A DNA stretch of 64,000 nucleotides from Ectocarpus siliculosus (Eukaryota; Sar; Phaeophyceae; Ectocarpales; Ectocarpaceae): assembly GCA_000310025.1 (NCBI GenBank), contig FN649755.1, forward strand, positions 761,501-825,500. Direction: 5' to 3'. Made by a program: the position numbers and the translations under genes. Below the pieces are notes generated by a model. That model did no database searches. It had not been told where the DNA came from and worked only from the letters and a program-made list of their open reading frames with translations. Positions 11,050-20,659 of this stretch are shown here, piece by piece (the stretch's first letter is position 1; the number at the start of each line of letters is the position of its first letter).

Positions 11050-11684
11050 TGTTAAAACAGCTAAAAAGGAAAGCGCTCATACAAAGTAGACTTCTTTCAC
11101 CTTTCGTAGCTGAGTACAGTTCGTGCGTAGACCGTATTCCTCGGGGCTGGGATCAGTGTGGGCAAGGTGGGAGGGGCAGGGCGCTTACCTGGATCACGTG
11201 TCTCTCCCATGATGGTCTCCACTTCTCGTACGGTATCTGGCAGCAATGTAGCAGCTTGCTGACGGCCGTCGTGCCGAAGTCGACCGTCATTTACTCACCA
11301 ACGGCCCACACAGTAATCACCCGTTCGCTCATGTTGACATGCATAGTGAGGCATGTGATAGACATGTTGCTAGCGGGTTGACGGGTGATATATGCACTTT
11401 AACGGGCTTTATTAACTTTCATCCACATTGGGGGTGTTTAATAAACACCGGTGCTTGTTGACAACGTTCGTGAGAACGTGTCACGAAGGGACAAGTTGAA
11501 GTTGTCCTCTTCTTCGTAGATGCGGCATATCCGCCGCCTCTTCGATCACTCTAGAGGGCAAACAGGGAAGTGTTCGATACTTCGATTCCTGAATATAGCC
11601 CCCAGACCCCTAGCGCCGTAACCATCGAACAGTCACGGCCCATTATAGTATTTTGTGTAGATTCTGCACGCAGCCGCCATAACA
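11050..11684 (-). repeat. 3' LTR of Ty3/gypsy element
   Basis: A 635-bp repeat of 21927-22561. On the minus strand it starts TGTTATGG and ends TTTTAACA, giving the canonical TG...CA termini. Confidence 0.92.
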
Positions 11685-11691
11685 TCCCCCC
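11685..11691 (-). other. Polypurine tract
   Basis: On the minus strand a GGGGGGA run directly abuts the TG of the 3' LTR, the position of the plus-strand primer of LTR elements. Confidence 0.65.
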
Positions 11692-11893
11692 AGCACTGCG
11701 CGTATTAAGCGAAGATGCTAACGGAATGCCGGCTAGACGCCCAGAATCAAACACCTCCAAGCTGCTCTCGACCTTCCAAAGCTGCTCTTGATTCCATCCA
11801 GCTGCTCTTGAACTTATCTTCAATTTTTTTGTCCAGCTGCTCCTGAAAGGGTCCTTAACATCACTTGAGTCGTGACATCAAGCTCGTAGACCC

Positions 11894-14800
11894 TCATTGA
11901 GAAGATGACGCCTTGTAGAGGTCGGCCTTCGTCTTCCCTCTATTTACCTCGCGGCGACTAAGCTCCTCCCAATCTCCGTCCGGATATCGCACTTTCCAAT
12001 ACGGTTCCCTAAAGTCATAAACCATTCCCGTCTGCTCACTAACTTGCCCTCCTCCATCAGTGAACGCCTGTCTTACCTTGGTACCCACCGGGAAATCCTT
12101 TAGTGCTTGTTCACGAGAGGCTGCATCTCGGTCTTCTTTGCTCGGGTATTCAGGAGGTCTAGGTCGACACGTGTCATCATGATATTCTTCCCAGAGTGCG
12201 TGAAATACGTCTAACTGAAGAGAGGTAAAGCTATTGTAAGCCTCTTCCTCATTAATCCACTCTGACTCACGACCGTCCTGATACCGGCCACGATACTCCC
12301 AACACCAAACCCGATCGTTCTTCCATAAGACCCGGCGATCTAACAAGGTGAAGAGAGGGCAGGCAGTCACAGACACATCGGGTAAACCCAACTCCGCGCC
12401 CCAAGCCCAATGAGCAAACTCATCTTCAAAATCGTGGCGCAATTCTTTAGGGCGCAGGTGAAATAACTTAACACTTGCTCCAGAAACCACTCTTCTTCGG
12501 ATTCGGCGCCCATTCAGTCGAACTCTAATGCTTTGTCCTAACCTAGTTACTTCGGTTACTATCCAAGGTGCAGTATAATGATCCTGGATCAGTTTAGGAT
12601 GCAGGCCTTGCGAACTCAAAGAACTGTCAGCTTCCAAAACCATCACTAAATTCCCTTCTTTAACCCGATTACCAGCCGAGGCTCGTTGGATGGCCGCATT
12701 GGCGGTCCCTCTTTGTTTGTTTTTTTGAGCTTGTCGCTTTTCTAAGGCATTTCGAACCTCCACAAAAGATTGATGTTTCTCCGCGACGTAACTATCCATA
12801 CCACCTCTAAATTCGGTTCCATCAATGTGTCGAGTCATCGAATCTAAAGGTGTACGGGGAGTGCGTCCAAACAAAATACTGAAAGGGGTTGGGTTCCCAG
12901 GTAACGTAGGATCTGGGGTCACCCTCTGGATCCAACAAGCGGGCAAAACATAATGATCCCATCGAAGGGGCCAAGATTGGCAAAGAATAGACAAAACTTC
13001 TTGAAACCATCCCCCCATCCGTTCTGCTGCTCCTTGACTTCGCGAGAAATCTGCAGGACCATGATCAAGCGTAACATTTAACCATTTGCATAAATGATTG
13101 ACCACCGTAGCCGTAAATCCCCCCCCAGCATCACTTAGGATCGAAACAGGTACGCCAATAGTCAGCATTAACTCCAACAGTTTCTTGCTCACCTCTAGCG
13201 CCTCCTTCGAAGGTAAAGGATAACCGAAAATAAATTTACTAGCTCTGTCTACAACCACCAGCAAATACCGATTTCCTGCCGCCGATACCTGATGAAGATC
13301 CTGAATGTCCATCTCCAACACTTCCCAAGGATTCAAAAACCTAGCGGGAAGCATGTATACCTTCCTGCTCATGGCTCTTTTCCGCCGGCGACATCCACAA
13401 GATAGGACATACTCACGAACATCCCGTTTTAATGTCGCCCAACTAAATTTCGCCATGACAAGCAAAGTAGTTCGTGCTACCCCCGGATGTCCATAAGTAG
13501 TGTGGATCAACGACATAACTCTCGATACTAACGAACGAGGAATAGCTAGCGTAGGTTCCGCCCCTTTAGAATAATGCCATAATATGCCCTCATCGTCAGT
13601 GATAAAGTCTCCAATGGCTGTTCCTTCAGGTGATAGCTGTGACTTCAAGAAAGGATCAGCCCGTTGTTGATTCAAGATGAACTCAACATCCTTAAGTAAC
13701 CGCAGGGTCTCGCTTACCAAAGAAGATTTGCATTCAACCGTATTCAACGGAGGGGAAATCGTGGGAGGTGCAGGTCTCGGTTGAGACGTGGGTTCCGGAA
13801 AGATTGGAGAAGATACAGGTTCTTGGGTGGTAGTCTCCCCCTTCTCCTCCTCTACTGCTGGTGAAGATTGAACAAACTCAGGCGCATGTTGAACACTCTC
13901 GACCACTCTCGTTCTCCTAGTAGCTCTCCGGGTTACGGCAGGGGTGACTTCTAAAGCGGCCAACCCTTCGGTAATATAATCTAACGAGTTCTCAAGTTCC
14001 CGGAAGAACCCTTGAAATTTCAAGCCCAAGAGAACCTCCCTCACATTAGGTGGAAGGGAATAGTTAGACAATATATTAGCGGCTGCTCCCCGGCTAAGAG
14101 CTCTCGGGATAACAAAATCACGTTTCGAAGTAAGAATCTGCTTAAAGTCCTCCAACTCTAACTCAACCGCTTCTTTGATATCACCAGAATCCGCTTTATG
14201 AGCTTGATAATCTTCAGGCAGAGGTATCGTCCCCATTATATGACCCCTTGAGATTGCCAGGGTGGGTTCCCCAAAAGAGAAAATGTGGCGTTCTCCTTTT
14301 TTCCTCTCTAAAAAGTAAGTTCCAGATTTGTTCAAGAACTCACCCAACGAAGGAGTCGCTCCACCCCCACCTCTCTCGACGATTTTTTTCCAAGCCTTCA
14401 ACCTTTCTCTTGATCTAGGAAACCTTCCTCTCTTAACCAACGAAATGTAAGTTCTTCTCCGTCCCGATGGAATATTTACTTGAATAGCTCTCAAATCCAC
14501 TGACTCCACATAGTATGCTTGAGACGCAATCGGGTATATTTCTTGTGTCCATGTTCTAGAAGCCATAAACGGACCTGCGCATTCAATTACTATTATCTCA
14601 GCTGTCGTCCTCAATAACGTGTCCATGATTAACCTGACTTGATTCATATCACATCCTTTTTCCACGTTGCATACAACTACCTCCGGGTGAACCTCTTGCA
14701 AAAGTTGAATGCACAGCGGTTCTCCTGGAAATGATCGTAACAATCTAGGACGTCCATCACCTGGATTAAATCTTGCACACTCTAAGCCTCTCCAGTCTGC

Positions 14801-17698
14801 TTCTATAGCAACCTTCACGTCTAGAATGCCTTCTGCGGCTAGGATATTACCTCCCCCCCCGCAGCAGAGCACGACCGCGACAGGTTGATATTCAAAGAGA
14901 TGTGGCGGTGCTTGATATGACTCATCGAGCAACTGAGCATCTATCATATCTGTCTCCAACAGCGCCGCAATAGTTGTTGTATCCAACAACGACTGATCGT
15001 TTACTGATCCGTCCTGATACGAGATGTCTTCCACCCCTAAATCCTTCAATAAAATGCCATCCAAAACCGGACCCTGAGGACCCCTGAACGAAAGTTTCGT
15101 AGATGAATCATCCGGGAAATGGGCATCAATATCCTTAGTCGGCATGTCAAAACGTGGTAATCGAGACAGCGCATCAGGCAAATGATGACTCCGCCCTTCT
15201 CGCCACTGAACATCCGTGTCGTACTCCATCAAACGAAGAGCCCATCGATAGAGTTTTGGCGATAAGTGCTGGCTTTTGAATAACCATGTTAGTGCTGAAC
15301 AATCAGTGACTAAGGTAAATCTTCGACCCCATAAATAGTGTCGAAAATGTTCAACTGCCCATAACACAGCTGCCGCTTCTCTTTCTGTTGGGGATCGACG
15401 GGAATCCGTCCGAGTCCACCGATGACTAGCAAAAGCGATGACGCGTTCAATACTATCTTGAATTTGGGATAAGGCAGCGCCACCCCCAACTTCGGAAGCA
15501 TCGGTATACAACACAAACCTCTCATGCCAATTCGGTAGAACCAGAATGGGTGGTGAAGACAGACAGTGAATGAGCTGTGCGAGGGCTTCATCTTGGGCTG
15601 GTCCCCACGGAATAGCTAATTTACGTCCTCGCTTCGACGCAAACCGAGAGTCATTTCGCAAAATATCAGTGAGTGGAGCCACAATTTCGCTAAATTTAGG
15701 AACAAACCTTCGAAGGAACCCGGCCATCCCAATCAAAGCTCGTAACTCTTCAACATTAGATGCTGGTTTCAAACCTTGAATGGCTTCAATCTTAGAGGGC
15801 GAAGGCCGCAATCCCAAGCGATCTATAATCAGTCCCAAAAACTCCTGTTGAGAACAACACCACTTGCATTTTGCTAAGTTCAGGGAAAGACCCGCCTTTG
15901 ACAACGCTTCCAAAACCGATCTCAGTAGCGGAAGATGTTCTTCAATCGTGTCTGTGTAAATCAAAATGTCGTCGAGCCAATTTCGCACCCCTCTCCCTTT
16001 CAAAGATCCGAGAGCCTTTGATACCAAAGAAGCGAAACATGCTGGCAACACTTTCAACCCAAACCCTGGTTGATTGAATTCCCACAATTGGCCATGTGCA
16101 TCATGAAAAGCGGTTTTATATTTGTCCTTTTCTGCAATCGCGATTTGGTTGAATCCTGAAGCAAGGTCAATCGATGTTGTACAACCAACTCGTCCCATGT
16201 CGCTGTATATGGTTGTAATATCTCCCATAGAACCGCTGTTGGACACCAAACGTTGATTGAGAACACGGTAATCTTGGCACATGCGCAACGTCCCGTCTTT
16301 TTTTCGTACCAGAACCAAGCTTGCCGCCCATGGTGAGTTAGACCGCCGAATGACTCCTGCCTTTTGCAACTTGTCTACTCCAGTTTGAATCATCGTGACC
16401 TCCTCAGGTGACCATTTTCGTGGCTTGGATGCAAATGGGGTACCTGTTTCATCGATCAGAGGCAGTTCCATGGGGTCTCCCTTACACGGTTTGACTTTCT
16501 TTGGGTCTAAAGCAAACAAACCCTTGTCTCGATAATCTTGTAGTAAAGACATGAGCTCAGCTTTTATGCGAGGGGTCAGTTGGCCCATGTTTGCTTCAGA
16601 TAAGTCAACCTGCTTCAGAGAAGAATCCACCTCAGCTGACTCATCCACTGCAGACCCTTTACTTACAGGAATATGTACACGCGAGACCTCCAACCGCGTC
16701 GCCTCTAGCAAAGACATACGTTCCACATCTGTTGCATTCATGGCATAAACTGTCGCTATAGCCCTACCTTTCTGAAGCTTTATCGGCGCATTTGTAACGT
16801 TGACTATCTTACTTCGTATTGGAGTGTAAGGGTACCACCACTGAACCCCTCGTGCTGTACCCAAACCCACCCCCAATTCGAGATCATATGCAGGAAGCGG
16901 AGAAATCAGCACCAATTGTCGATCTTGTGGTTGTGGACCTTTGACAAATGTGTTAATTTGAACGCTGACGAAACCTTCCACTAAGATATCGTCTCCATTG
17001 TACAATACCCATTGTAAGGTTCCATCATCTTCCCAAGCAGCGTTGCCAATCACCGGTATCTCAGTAGGGTTTTTAAGATAATGTGGTTCGTCTTCTTCCC
17101 CAGATGGTTTTACTGCCGCAAACTGGGTTTCATTGGCTAGGTCCCGTACTTCAAAACCATCACGAAACTTGAACTTACGAGGTTTTGCTCGCCAGCCCTT
17201 CCGCCGTTTTTGCCGATACTCCTGTGCTATTAATTTAGCATGTGACAAAAATGGAATCCATCGTGACCCGGGATTAGGCTTAAATCCACCCTCATCAGTG
17301 AAACTAAGGATGCTTTCCTGTTGTCGGAAGAAAGCCGCTCCAATAATCAAACCATAAGGTAGCTTATCGACCACTCTGACCGTGACAATATGAACCTGGT
17401 CCTCCGGAGGAAAGACCAGCGGCAAATCAGTAGAACCCAAAATTTTCATCGGCGGCACCTGACTGTTTGACGGATTGGCTGCTTTCAACAATCCGCGCCC
17501 TTTTTTATTCACAATATCTTGTCCATTACGAGCAGTCGTTTCCACGGATTTGATAAAGGCTGCTGACGCATAATTACCTCCGCCTGCACCAGTGTCTAAC
17601 AGCACCACAATCGTCATTCGAAGATTAACTTTTGTGGGGTGCCACACGACTGCTTTTACCCACACTTGTTTGGTTCCTGCGCTCACTGCTGCCATCAT
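11894..17698 (-). CDS. Ty3/gypsy Pol polyprotein
   Basis: A single intact 1934-residue frame. Protease: LLDTGAGGGNY at about residues 33-43. RT: about 437-640, with the YxDD box as WLDDILIY at 574-581. RNase H: about 728-850, starting LYTDASEVGGGAA. A C5-methyltransferase-like domain occupies about 935-1230. Integrase: zinc-binding histidines 1399 and 1404, a CGC (C1434, C1436) in place of CxxC, and a catalytic triad D1464, D1523, E1559 with the standard D-35-E spacing. A GPY/F-like segment (residues about 1700-1720) and a chromodomain-like segment (about 1797-1840, YRGRYQDGRESEW) follow, then a Tudor-like segment (about 1870-1920, VRYPDGDWEEL). Gag is in a different frame and ends 71 bp upstream at 17770; a stop at 17726-17728 closes the pol frame just upstream of its ATG, so pol is not a simple readthrough or frameshift fusion as drawn. 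Reinitiation or a spliced mRNA may be used. Confidence 0.93.
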   Translation of the reverse strand: MMAAVSAGTKQVWVKAVVWHPTKVNLRMTIVVLLDTGAGGGNYASAAFIKSVETTARNGQDIVNKKGRGLLKAANPSNSQVPPMKILGSTDLPLVFPPEDQVHIVTVRVVDKLPYGLIIGAAFFRQQESILSFTDEGGFKPNPGSRWIPFLSHAKLIAQEYRQKRRKGWRAKPRKFKFRDGFEVRDLANETQFAAVKPSGEEDEPHYLKNPTEIPVIGNAAWEDDGTLQWVLYNGDDILVEGFVSVQINTFVKGPQPQDRQLVLISPLPAYDLELGVGLGTARGVQWWYPYTPIRSKIVNVTNAPIKLQKGRAIATVYAMNATDVERMSLLEATRLEVSRVHIPVSKGSAVDESAEVDSSLKQVDLSEANMGQLTPRIKAELMSLLQDYRDKGLFALDPKKVKPCKGDPMELPLIDETGTPFASKPRKWSPEEVTMIQTGVDKLQKAGVIRRSNSPWAASLVLVRKKDGTLRMCQDYRVLNQRLVSNSGSMGDITTIYSDMGRVGCTTSIDLASGFNQIAIAEKDKYKTAFHDAHGQLWEFNQPGFGLKVLPACFASLVSKALGSLKGRGVRNWLDDILIYTDTIEEHLPLLRSVLEALSKAGLSLNLAKCKWCCSQQEFLGLIIDRLGLRPSPSKIEAIQGLKPASNVEELRALIGMAGFLRRFVPKFSEIVAPLTDILRNDSRFASKRGRKLAIPWGPAQDEALAQLIHCLSSPPILVLPNWHERFVLYTDASEVGGGAALSQIQDSIERVIAFASHRWTRTDSRRSPTEREAAAVLWAVEHFRHYLWGRRFTLVTDCSALTWLFKSQHLSPKLYRWALRLMEYDTDVQWREGRSHHLPDALSRLPRFDMPTKDIDAHFPDDSSTKLSFRGPQGPVLDGILLKDLGVEDISYQDGSVNDQSLLDTTTIAALLETDMIDAQLLDESYQAPPHLFEYQPVAVVLCCGGGGNILAAEGILDVKVAIEADWRGLECARFNPGDGRPRLLRSFPGEPLCIQLLQEVHPEVVVCNVEKGCDMNQVRLIMDTLLRTTAEIIVIECAGPFMASRTWTQEIYPIASQAYYVESVDLRAIQVNIPSGRRRTYISLVKRGRFPRSRERLKAWKKIVERGGGGATPSLGEFLNKSGTYFLERKKGERHIFSFGEPTLAISRGHIMGTIPLPEDYQAHKADSGDIKEAVELELEDFKQILTSKRDFVIPRALSRGAAANILSNYSLPPNVREVLLGLKFQGFFRELENSLDYITEGLAALEVTPAVTRRATRRTRVVESVQHAPEFVQSSPAVEEEKGETTTQEPVSSPIFPEPTSQPRPAPPTISPPLNTVECKSSLVSETLRLLKDVEFILNQQRADPFLKSQLSPEGTAIGDFITDDEGILWHYSKGAEPTLAIPRSLVSRVMSLIHTTYGHPGVARTTLLVMAKFSWATLKRDVREYVLSCGCRRRKRAMSRKVYMLPARFLNPWEVLEMDIQDLHQVSAAGNRYLLVVVDRASKFIFGYPLPSKEALEVSKKLLELMLTIGVPVSILSDAGGGFTATVVNHLCKWLNVTLDHGPADFSRSQGAAERMGGWFQEVLSILCQSWPLRWDHYVLPACWIQRVTPDPTLPGNPTPFSILFGRTPRTPLDSMTRHIDGTEFRGGMDSYVAEKHQSFVEVRNALEKRQAQKNKQRGTANAAIQRASAGNRVKEGNLVMVLEADSSLSSQGLHPKLIQDHYTAPWIVTEVTRLGQSIRVRLNGRRIRRRVVSGASVKLFHLRPKELRHDFEDEFAHWAWGAELGLPDVSVTACPLFTLLDRRVLWKNDRVWCWEYRGRYQDGRESEWINEEEAYNSFTSLQLDVFHALWEEYHDDTCRPRPPEYPSKEDRDAASREQALKDFPVGTKVRQAFTDGGGQVSEQTGMVYDFREPYWKVRYPDGDWEELSRREVNRGKTKADLYKASSSQ
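14009..14896 (-). other. C5-cytosine-methyltransferase-like domain inside pol
   Basis: Pol residues about 935-1230 resemble a DNA C5-cytosine methyltransferase inserted between RNase H and integrase. Visible correspondences: motif I, VVLCCGGGGNILAAEG followed by an acidic IEADW and a downstream FNPGD; motif VI, VIECAGPF in place of ENV; motif VIII, NIPSGRRRTYISLVKRG, like the GVPQxRxR box; a motif IX-like FGEPTLAISRGHIMG; and a motif X-like SLPPNVREVL. The motif IV proline-cysteine dipeptide with the catalytic cysteine is not seen: the matching stretch reads VVVCNVEKGCDMNQ. The domain is therefore probably catalytically dead or uses a different residue. Known: LTR elements with captured DNA methyltransferases occur in some dinoflagellates and charophyte algae. 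The identification rests on motif reading only. Confidence 0.65.
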
Positions 17699-17769
17699 GT
17701 CTACCTCTTTTTTGTCTCTTTCCGATTACACGCTGTGTTCCCCGGGGAAGGAGTCCCCAGGGCGCATCT

Positions 17770-19863
17770 TCAAGATGAGTTCCGTTCTGGAGTATCCAGT
17801 TGAGTCGAACTAGTGTCTGAGTCTGCGTAATCTGCTCCATACGCCCGTTGCATGTCAGTACAAGCATCCGCGGACGCCTGAACCGCGAATACTTGTTCCT
17901 TAGCGTAATATCCTAACGGAACGATTGAAGTGTCATGCGAGTATCGGCATCCCCGTCGGTTTTTTTGATGCGGGCAGTTGAGGCCTCGTGCGTGGTAAAA
18001 GCAGATCTTTCTAGCTTTTAAAGCTTTGAAAATAACTTCGTCGTCTTCGGAAGGGAGAGGGAGTTCCTCTTCCTCTTCATTCGGAGCCGATACAGTCGGG
18101 TCCACTACACGCCTCTGTTTACCGCTTGATGAAGTAGGACGCGACCTATTGACCGCTATGCGTGGTGCTTGTTCGACGGGGAGAGACGGAGGCCGAGCAG
18201 TCTGCGACCGTGCCTCTCCTCCTCGCGTGAAGGGAGTACCCGTTCTTCCAGGCACTGAAGCCGGACGATTAGCAAACGCAGCTAGCAACGTGGTAAATGT
18301 ATCAACTGTATCAAGCTCCACCACATCCGAATTGGAATCATCTTCGTGCTGTTGGTCACCACCCCCCTTTTGCTCTTGAGAAAGAAGGTCTCGAAGCGCT
18401 CCAAGAAGTGCTGTTTTCGTCAAAGGTTTCTTCTTCGAGGGTGTATCATGATCATTGTCCAACAACCTCTTGTGGCTAATCAAATCCGTATTCGCTGCCA
18501 ACGAAGAATTCCGCTGACGACGGATGCGCTCGTCCTGTGAGTAAAAGGTGGAACCTCTGTTTGTAAGGTCGCTGACAAACTGCGTGTGACTATGTTTAAC
18601 AGTTTCCCCCCGATACATCATTGCCTGCGACAGTGGATTGGTGACATCAATCGGCATCGAGGACAAATAATCCTTGATGTGACGGACGGTAGACACCATG
18701 TGTGATTCTAACGACATAAAATCAACTTGTACCGGCAGAAAAAGGGCTCGAGTTCTGTCCATTAGTTGAATTAAAGCATCGTCCGGCATGAAACTCCAGT
18801 GCAGTTGGTATTCAGACGAATACGGTTTGTAGTGATCAACATTCGCCGCCCGATAGTGTAGTACTAGCCGTGCTGAAGCAGAGGCCCAAGCTTCATTTTT
18901 CTGCAGTTTGATAGCCGATAAAGCCTGAACAGCTGCCTGCCGTGCAACGGGTGTGGCGGCCAGTTCTGCTACCAGTAAACGTGTCCAGTCCGTAATTGTT
19001 ACTTGCTCAAAAGGAACCATGAGTCTGCCTCCTGTGATCAAGTATGTGTTAATCAACGTACCCGGAATCATCATCGACCTGGTAGCTAAGCCTAAAGGTA
19101 TAAGCTTGCTCAAACACTCCACTCTCAGCGATGTCAATGCATCTGCCACCGGACGCGTGTATCCATCCGTACAATGTTGATCAACCGGAAATGCCCATAT
19201 TCCTCCATCCTCCACCTGCATTTTCCTCGACAACTCATCCACAAACGCTACCGCATCGTTGTGTGACGAAAGTTTGTGCGACTCTCCCGTAGACACACCG
19301 ACAAAAGCTGTTTCATCACCCGGTCTCGGTTTCATGCTTTTAATAATCCTTTCCATAGACTGTCTAGCCGATTTTCGATTGTAACCGGGATCAACCATCG
19401 AAGCACCGCTAAACGGCATCCTATTCATGGCATGATCTTGTGACTGTATCGGGTGCATGTATGAACCAGACTGAGGTGGAGGCGCGAAAGCATGTCCTCC
19501 ACTTACCATCTGAGTATGCGACGACGTTCCTTGAGACATCGTGTGTGGAAACGTGGAAGTGTTGATTGGTACTGAAGGACCATTCAGGCGCGCTTTGAAT
19601 GGTGAATCTTGACGGTTCGTATACATGTTGAACAGCCCTTGTGGTTGGGCTGGATCTTGGAGAGGAACTGATGGAATCCTCGGGGGCGGAGGAGGCGGCT
19701 GTTGGCCATCACTCGCGTTGGTGGCCGCTGGCGGTAGCGGCGTCACCTGGATGGCGGCAGAAGGTCCACCAGTGTTCGTCGAACCCGTTGATGAGTCGAC
19801 CGGAGGTGGTGCCGTAGATGATGCACCCCCCGAATCAGGAGTATTGCCAGAGAAACTGGACAT
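17770..19863 (-). CDS. Ty3/gypsy Gag with CCCH finger
   Basis: The capsid precursor of the gypsy element, 697 residues from ATG 19863. This start is preferred over the upstream in-frame ATG (19962) because a 3' splice site (pyrimidine run then GTTTAG) ends one base before it. The N-terminus is Ser/Pro/Gly-rich and disordered. A central helical region (about residues 170-440) is the likely capsid part. The C-terminus has a basic, serine-rich linker and a C-x8-C-x8-C-x3-H finger at about residues 621-643 (CFYHARGLNCPH onward), then a YxxDYADSD tail. The finger replaces the usual CCHC knuckle and probably binds RNA. Pol follows in another frame after 71 bp. Confidence 0.85.
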   Translation of the reverse strand: MSSFSGNTPDSGGASSTAPPPVDSSTGSTNTGGPSAAIQVTPLPPAATNASDGQQPPPPPPRIPSVPLQDPAQPQGLFNMYTNRQDSPFKARLNGPSVPINTSTFPHTMSQGTSSHTQMVSGGHAFAPPPQSGSYMHPIQSQDHAMNRMPFSGASMVDPGYNRKSARQSMERIIKSMKPRPGDETAFVGVSTGESHKLSSHNDAVAFVDELSRKMQVEDGGIWAFPVDQHCTDGYTRPVADALTSLRVECLSKLIPLGLATRSMMIPGTLINTYLITGGRLMVPFEQVTITDWTRLLVAELAATPVARQAAVQALSAIKLQKNEAWASASARLVLHYRAANVDHYKPYSSEYQLHWSFMPDDALIQLMDRTRALFLPVQVDFMSLESHMVSTVRHIKDYLSSMPIDVTNPLSQAMMYRGETVKHSHTQFVSDLTNRGSTFYSQDERIRRQRNSSLAANTDLISHKRLLDNDHDTPSKKKPLTKTALLGALRDLLSQEQKGGGDQQHEDDSNSDVVELDTVDTFTTLLAAFANRPASVPGRTGTPFTRGGEARSQTARPPSLPVEQAPRIAVNRSRPTSSSGKQRRVVDPTVSAPNEEEEELPLPSEDDEVIFKALKARKICFYHARGLNCPHQKNRRGCRYSHDTSIVPLGYYAKEQVFAVQASADACTDMQRAYGADYADSDTSSTQLDTPERNSS

Positions 19864-19864
19864 C

Positions 19865-20046
19865 CTAAACACGTGCAAAAAAAAAAACATGATGTTATTA
19901 TTGATATTTTTAATGAGTGTTCTACTCATCATCCAACTTATTCCACGTCTGTCTTCGCACATGACATGTTGTTACCGTAACTCGATAATAATGCCATCGT
20001 GAACCAACCCAAGCACAAAAAAAAATAGTATCCCTTTTCTACTTAC
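19865..20046 (-). other. Likely intron upstream of gag
   Basis: On the minus strand a GTAAGT donor at 20046 and a TTTTTTTTTTTGCACGTGTTTAG-like acceptor ending at 19865 bracket about 180 bp immediately before the gag ATG. The donor lies just after the ORF0 stop, so splicing would join an ORF0-containing leader, or a leader lacking ORF0, to gag. Confidence 0.5.
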
Positions 20047-20095
20047 TACCCCGATGTTCCAATTTTTCCTGTGTTACTACTACAGCAGGCGAACC

Positions 20096-20569
20096 CTAAT
20101 CAAATTCTTCTGGCCACGTCACAGCTAGCGACGGACAATCCTCCCAAGATTCTTCCAACAAAGGAATAAATTTCTCAATATTGTCAACCCCCGACAGACA
20201 GTCCACAAACCTCCAGTACAATGCTTCAAATGCTTCCTGTTGCTCAACTGTCGCCTGTGGGTTCCCTTGAGGGAGCAACATAGAGGGGCTCTCTGCAGCT
20301 ACCGACGGAGAAAAACCTTCTACTGACGACGTGCTCGAAACTATCTCAAGGGACGGCAAAGACAGTGGGCTCGGCAACAATAGAGTTTCCGACAATCCGT
20401 GCTCTTGTACAATCTGAAGATCTGGCATGTCATTGAAGAAATGGTCCGCCTCAACAGGGTGATCATCGTCATGATCCGACTCGAGTGCCGGATCGTCTGG
20501 AGAGACTGTAGTATCTTGGTGTAGCTGGAGTTCAAGATCGAGCAAGCTGGGACCATCTTGGGACGGCAT
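20096..20569 (-). CDS. Extra ORF upstream of gag (ORF0)
   Basis: A 157-codon frame from ATG 20569 located between the 5' LTR and gag. The product is strongly acidic and proline/serine-rich in its first two thirds (a DHDDDH cluster), ending in a more ordered segment, FEALYWRFVDCLSG then IPLLEESWED. I recognise no family. A strong 3' splice site lies 16 bp upstream of the ATG (intron 20586-20659), so the frame appears to be the first coding exon of one spliced form. The longer frame starting at 20641 would be intronic in its first 24 codons. The position recalls accessory genes of retroviruses and of some plant LTR elements; the function is unknown. Confidence 0.6.
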   Translation of the reverse strand: MPSQDGPSLLDLELQLHQDTTVSPDDPALESDHDDDHPVEADHFFNDMPDLQIVQEHGLSETLLLPSPLSLPSLEIVSSTSSVEGFSPSVAAESPSMLLPQGNPQATVEQQEAFEALYWRFVDCLSGVDNIEKFIPLLEESWEDCPSLAVTWPEEFD

Positions 20570-20585
20570 CACGACCGCTACAGAG

Positions 20586-20659
20586 CTGTAAATATAAAAA
20601 AAACATAGATATAGCGCGAGGATACAAAGTGTTTTCGTCAAGTTCGTGTGTGTACTTAC
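20586..20659 (-). other. Leader intron of gypsy element
   Basis: A 74-bp minus-strand intron with a perfect AAG|GTAAGT donor and an acceptor preceded by a T-rich tract (ATATTTACAG). It lies in the 5' leader directly before ORF0. Confidence 0.6.
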
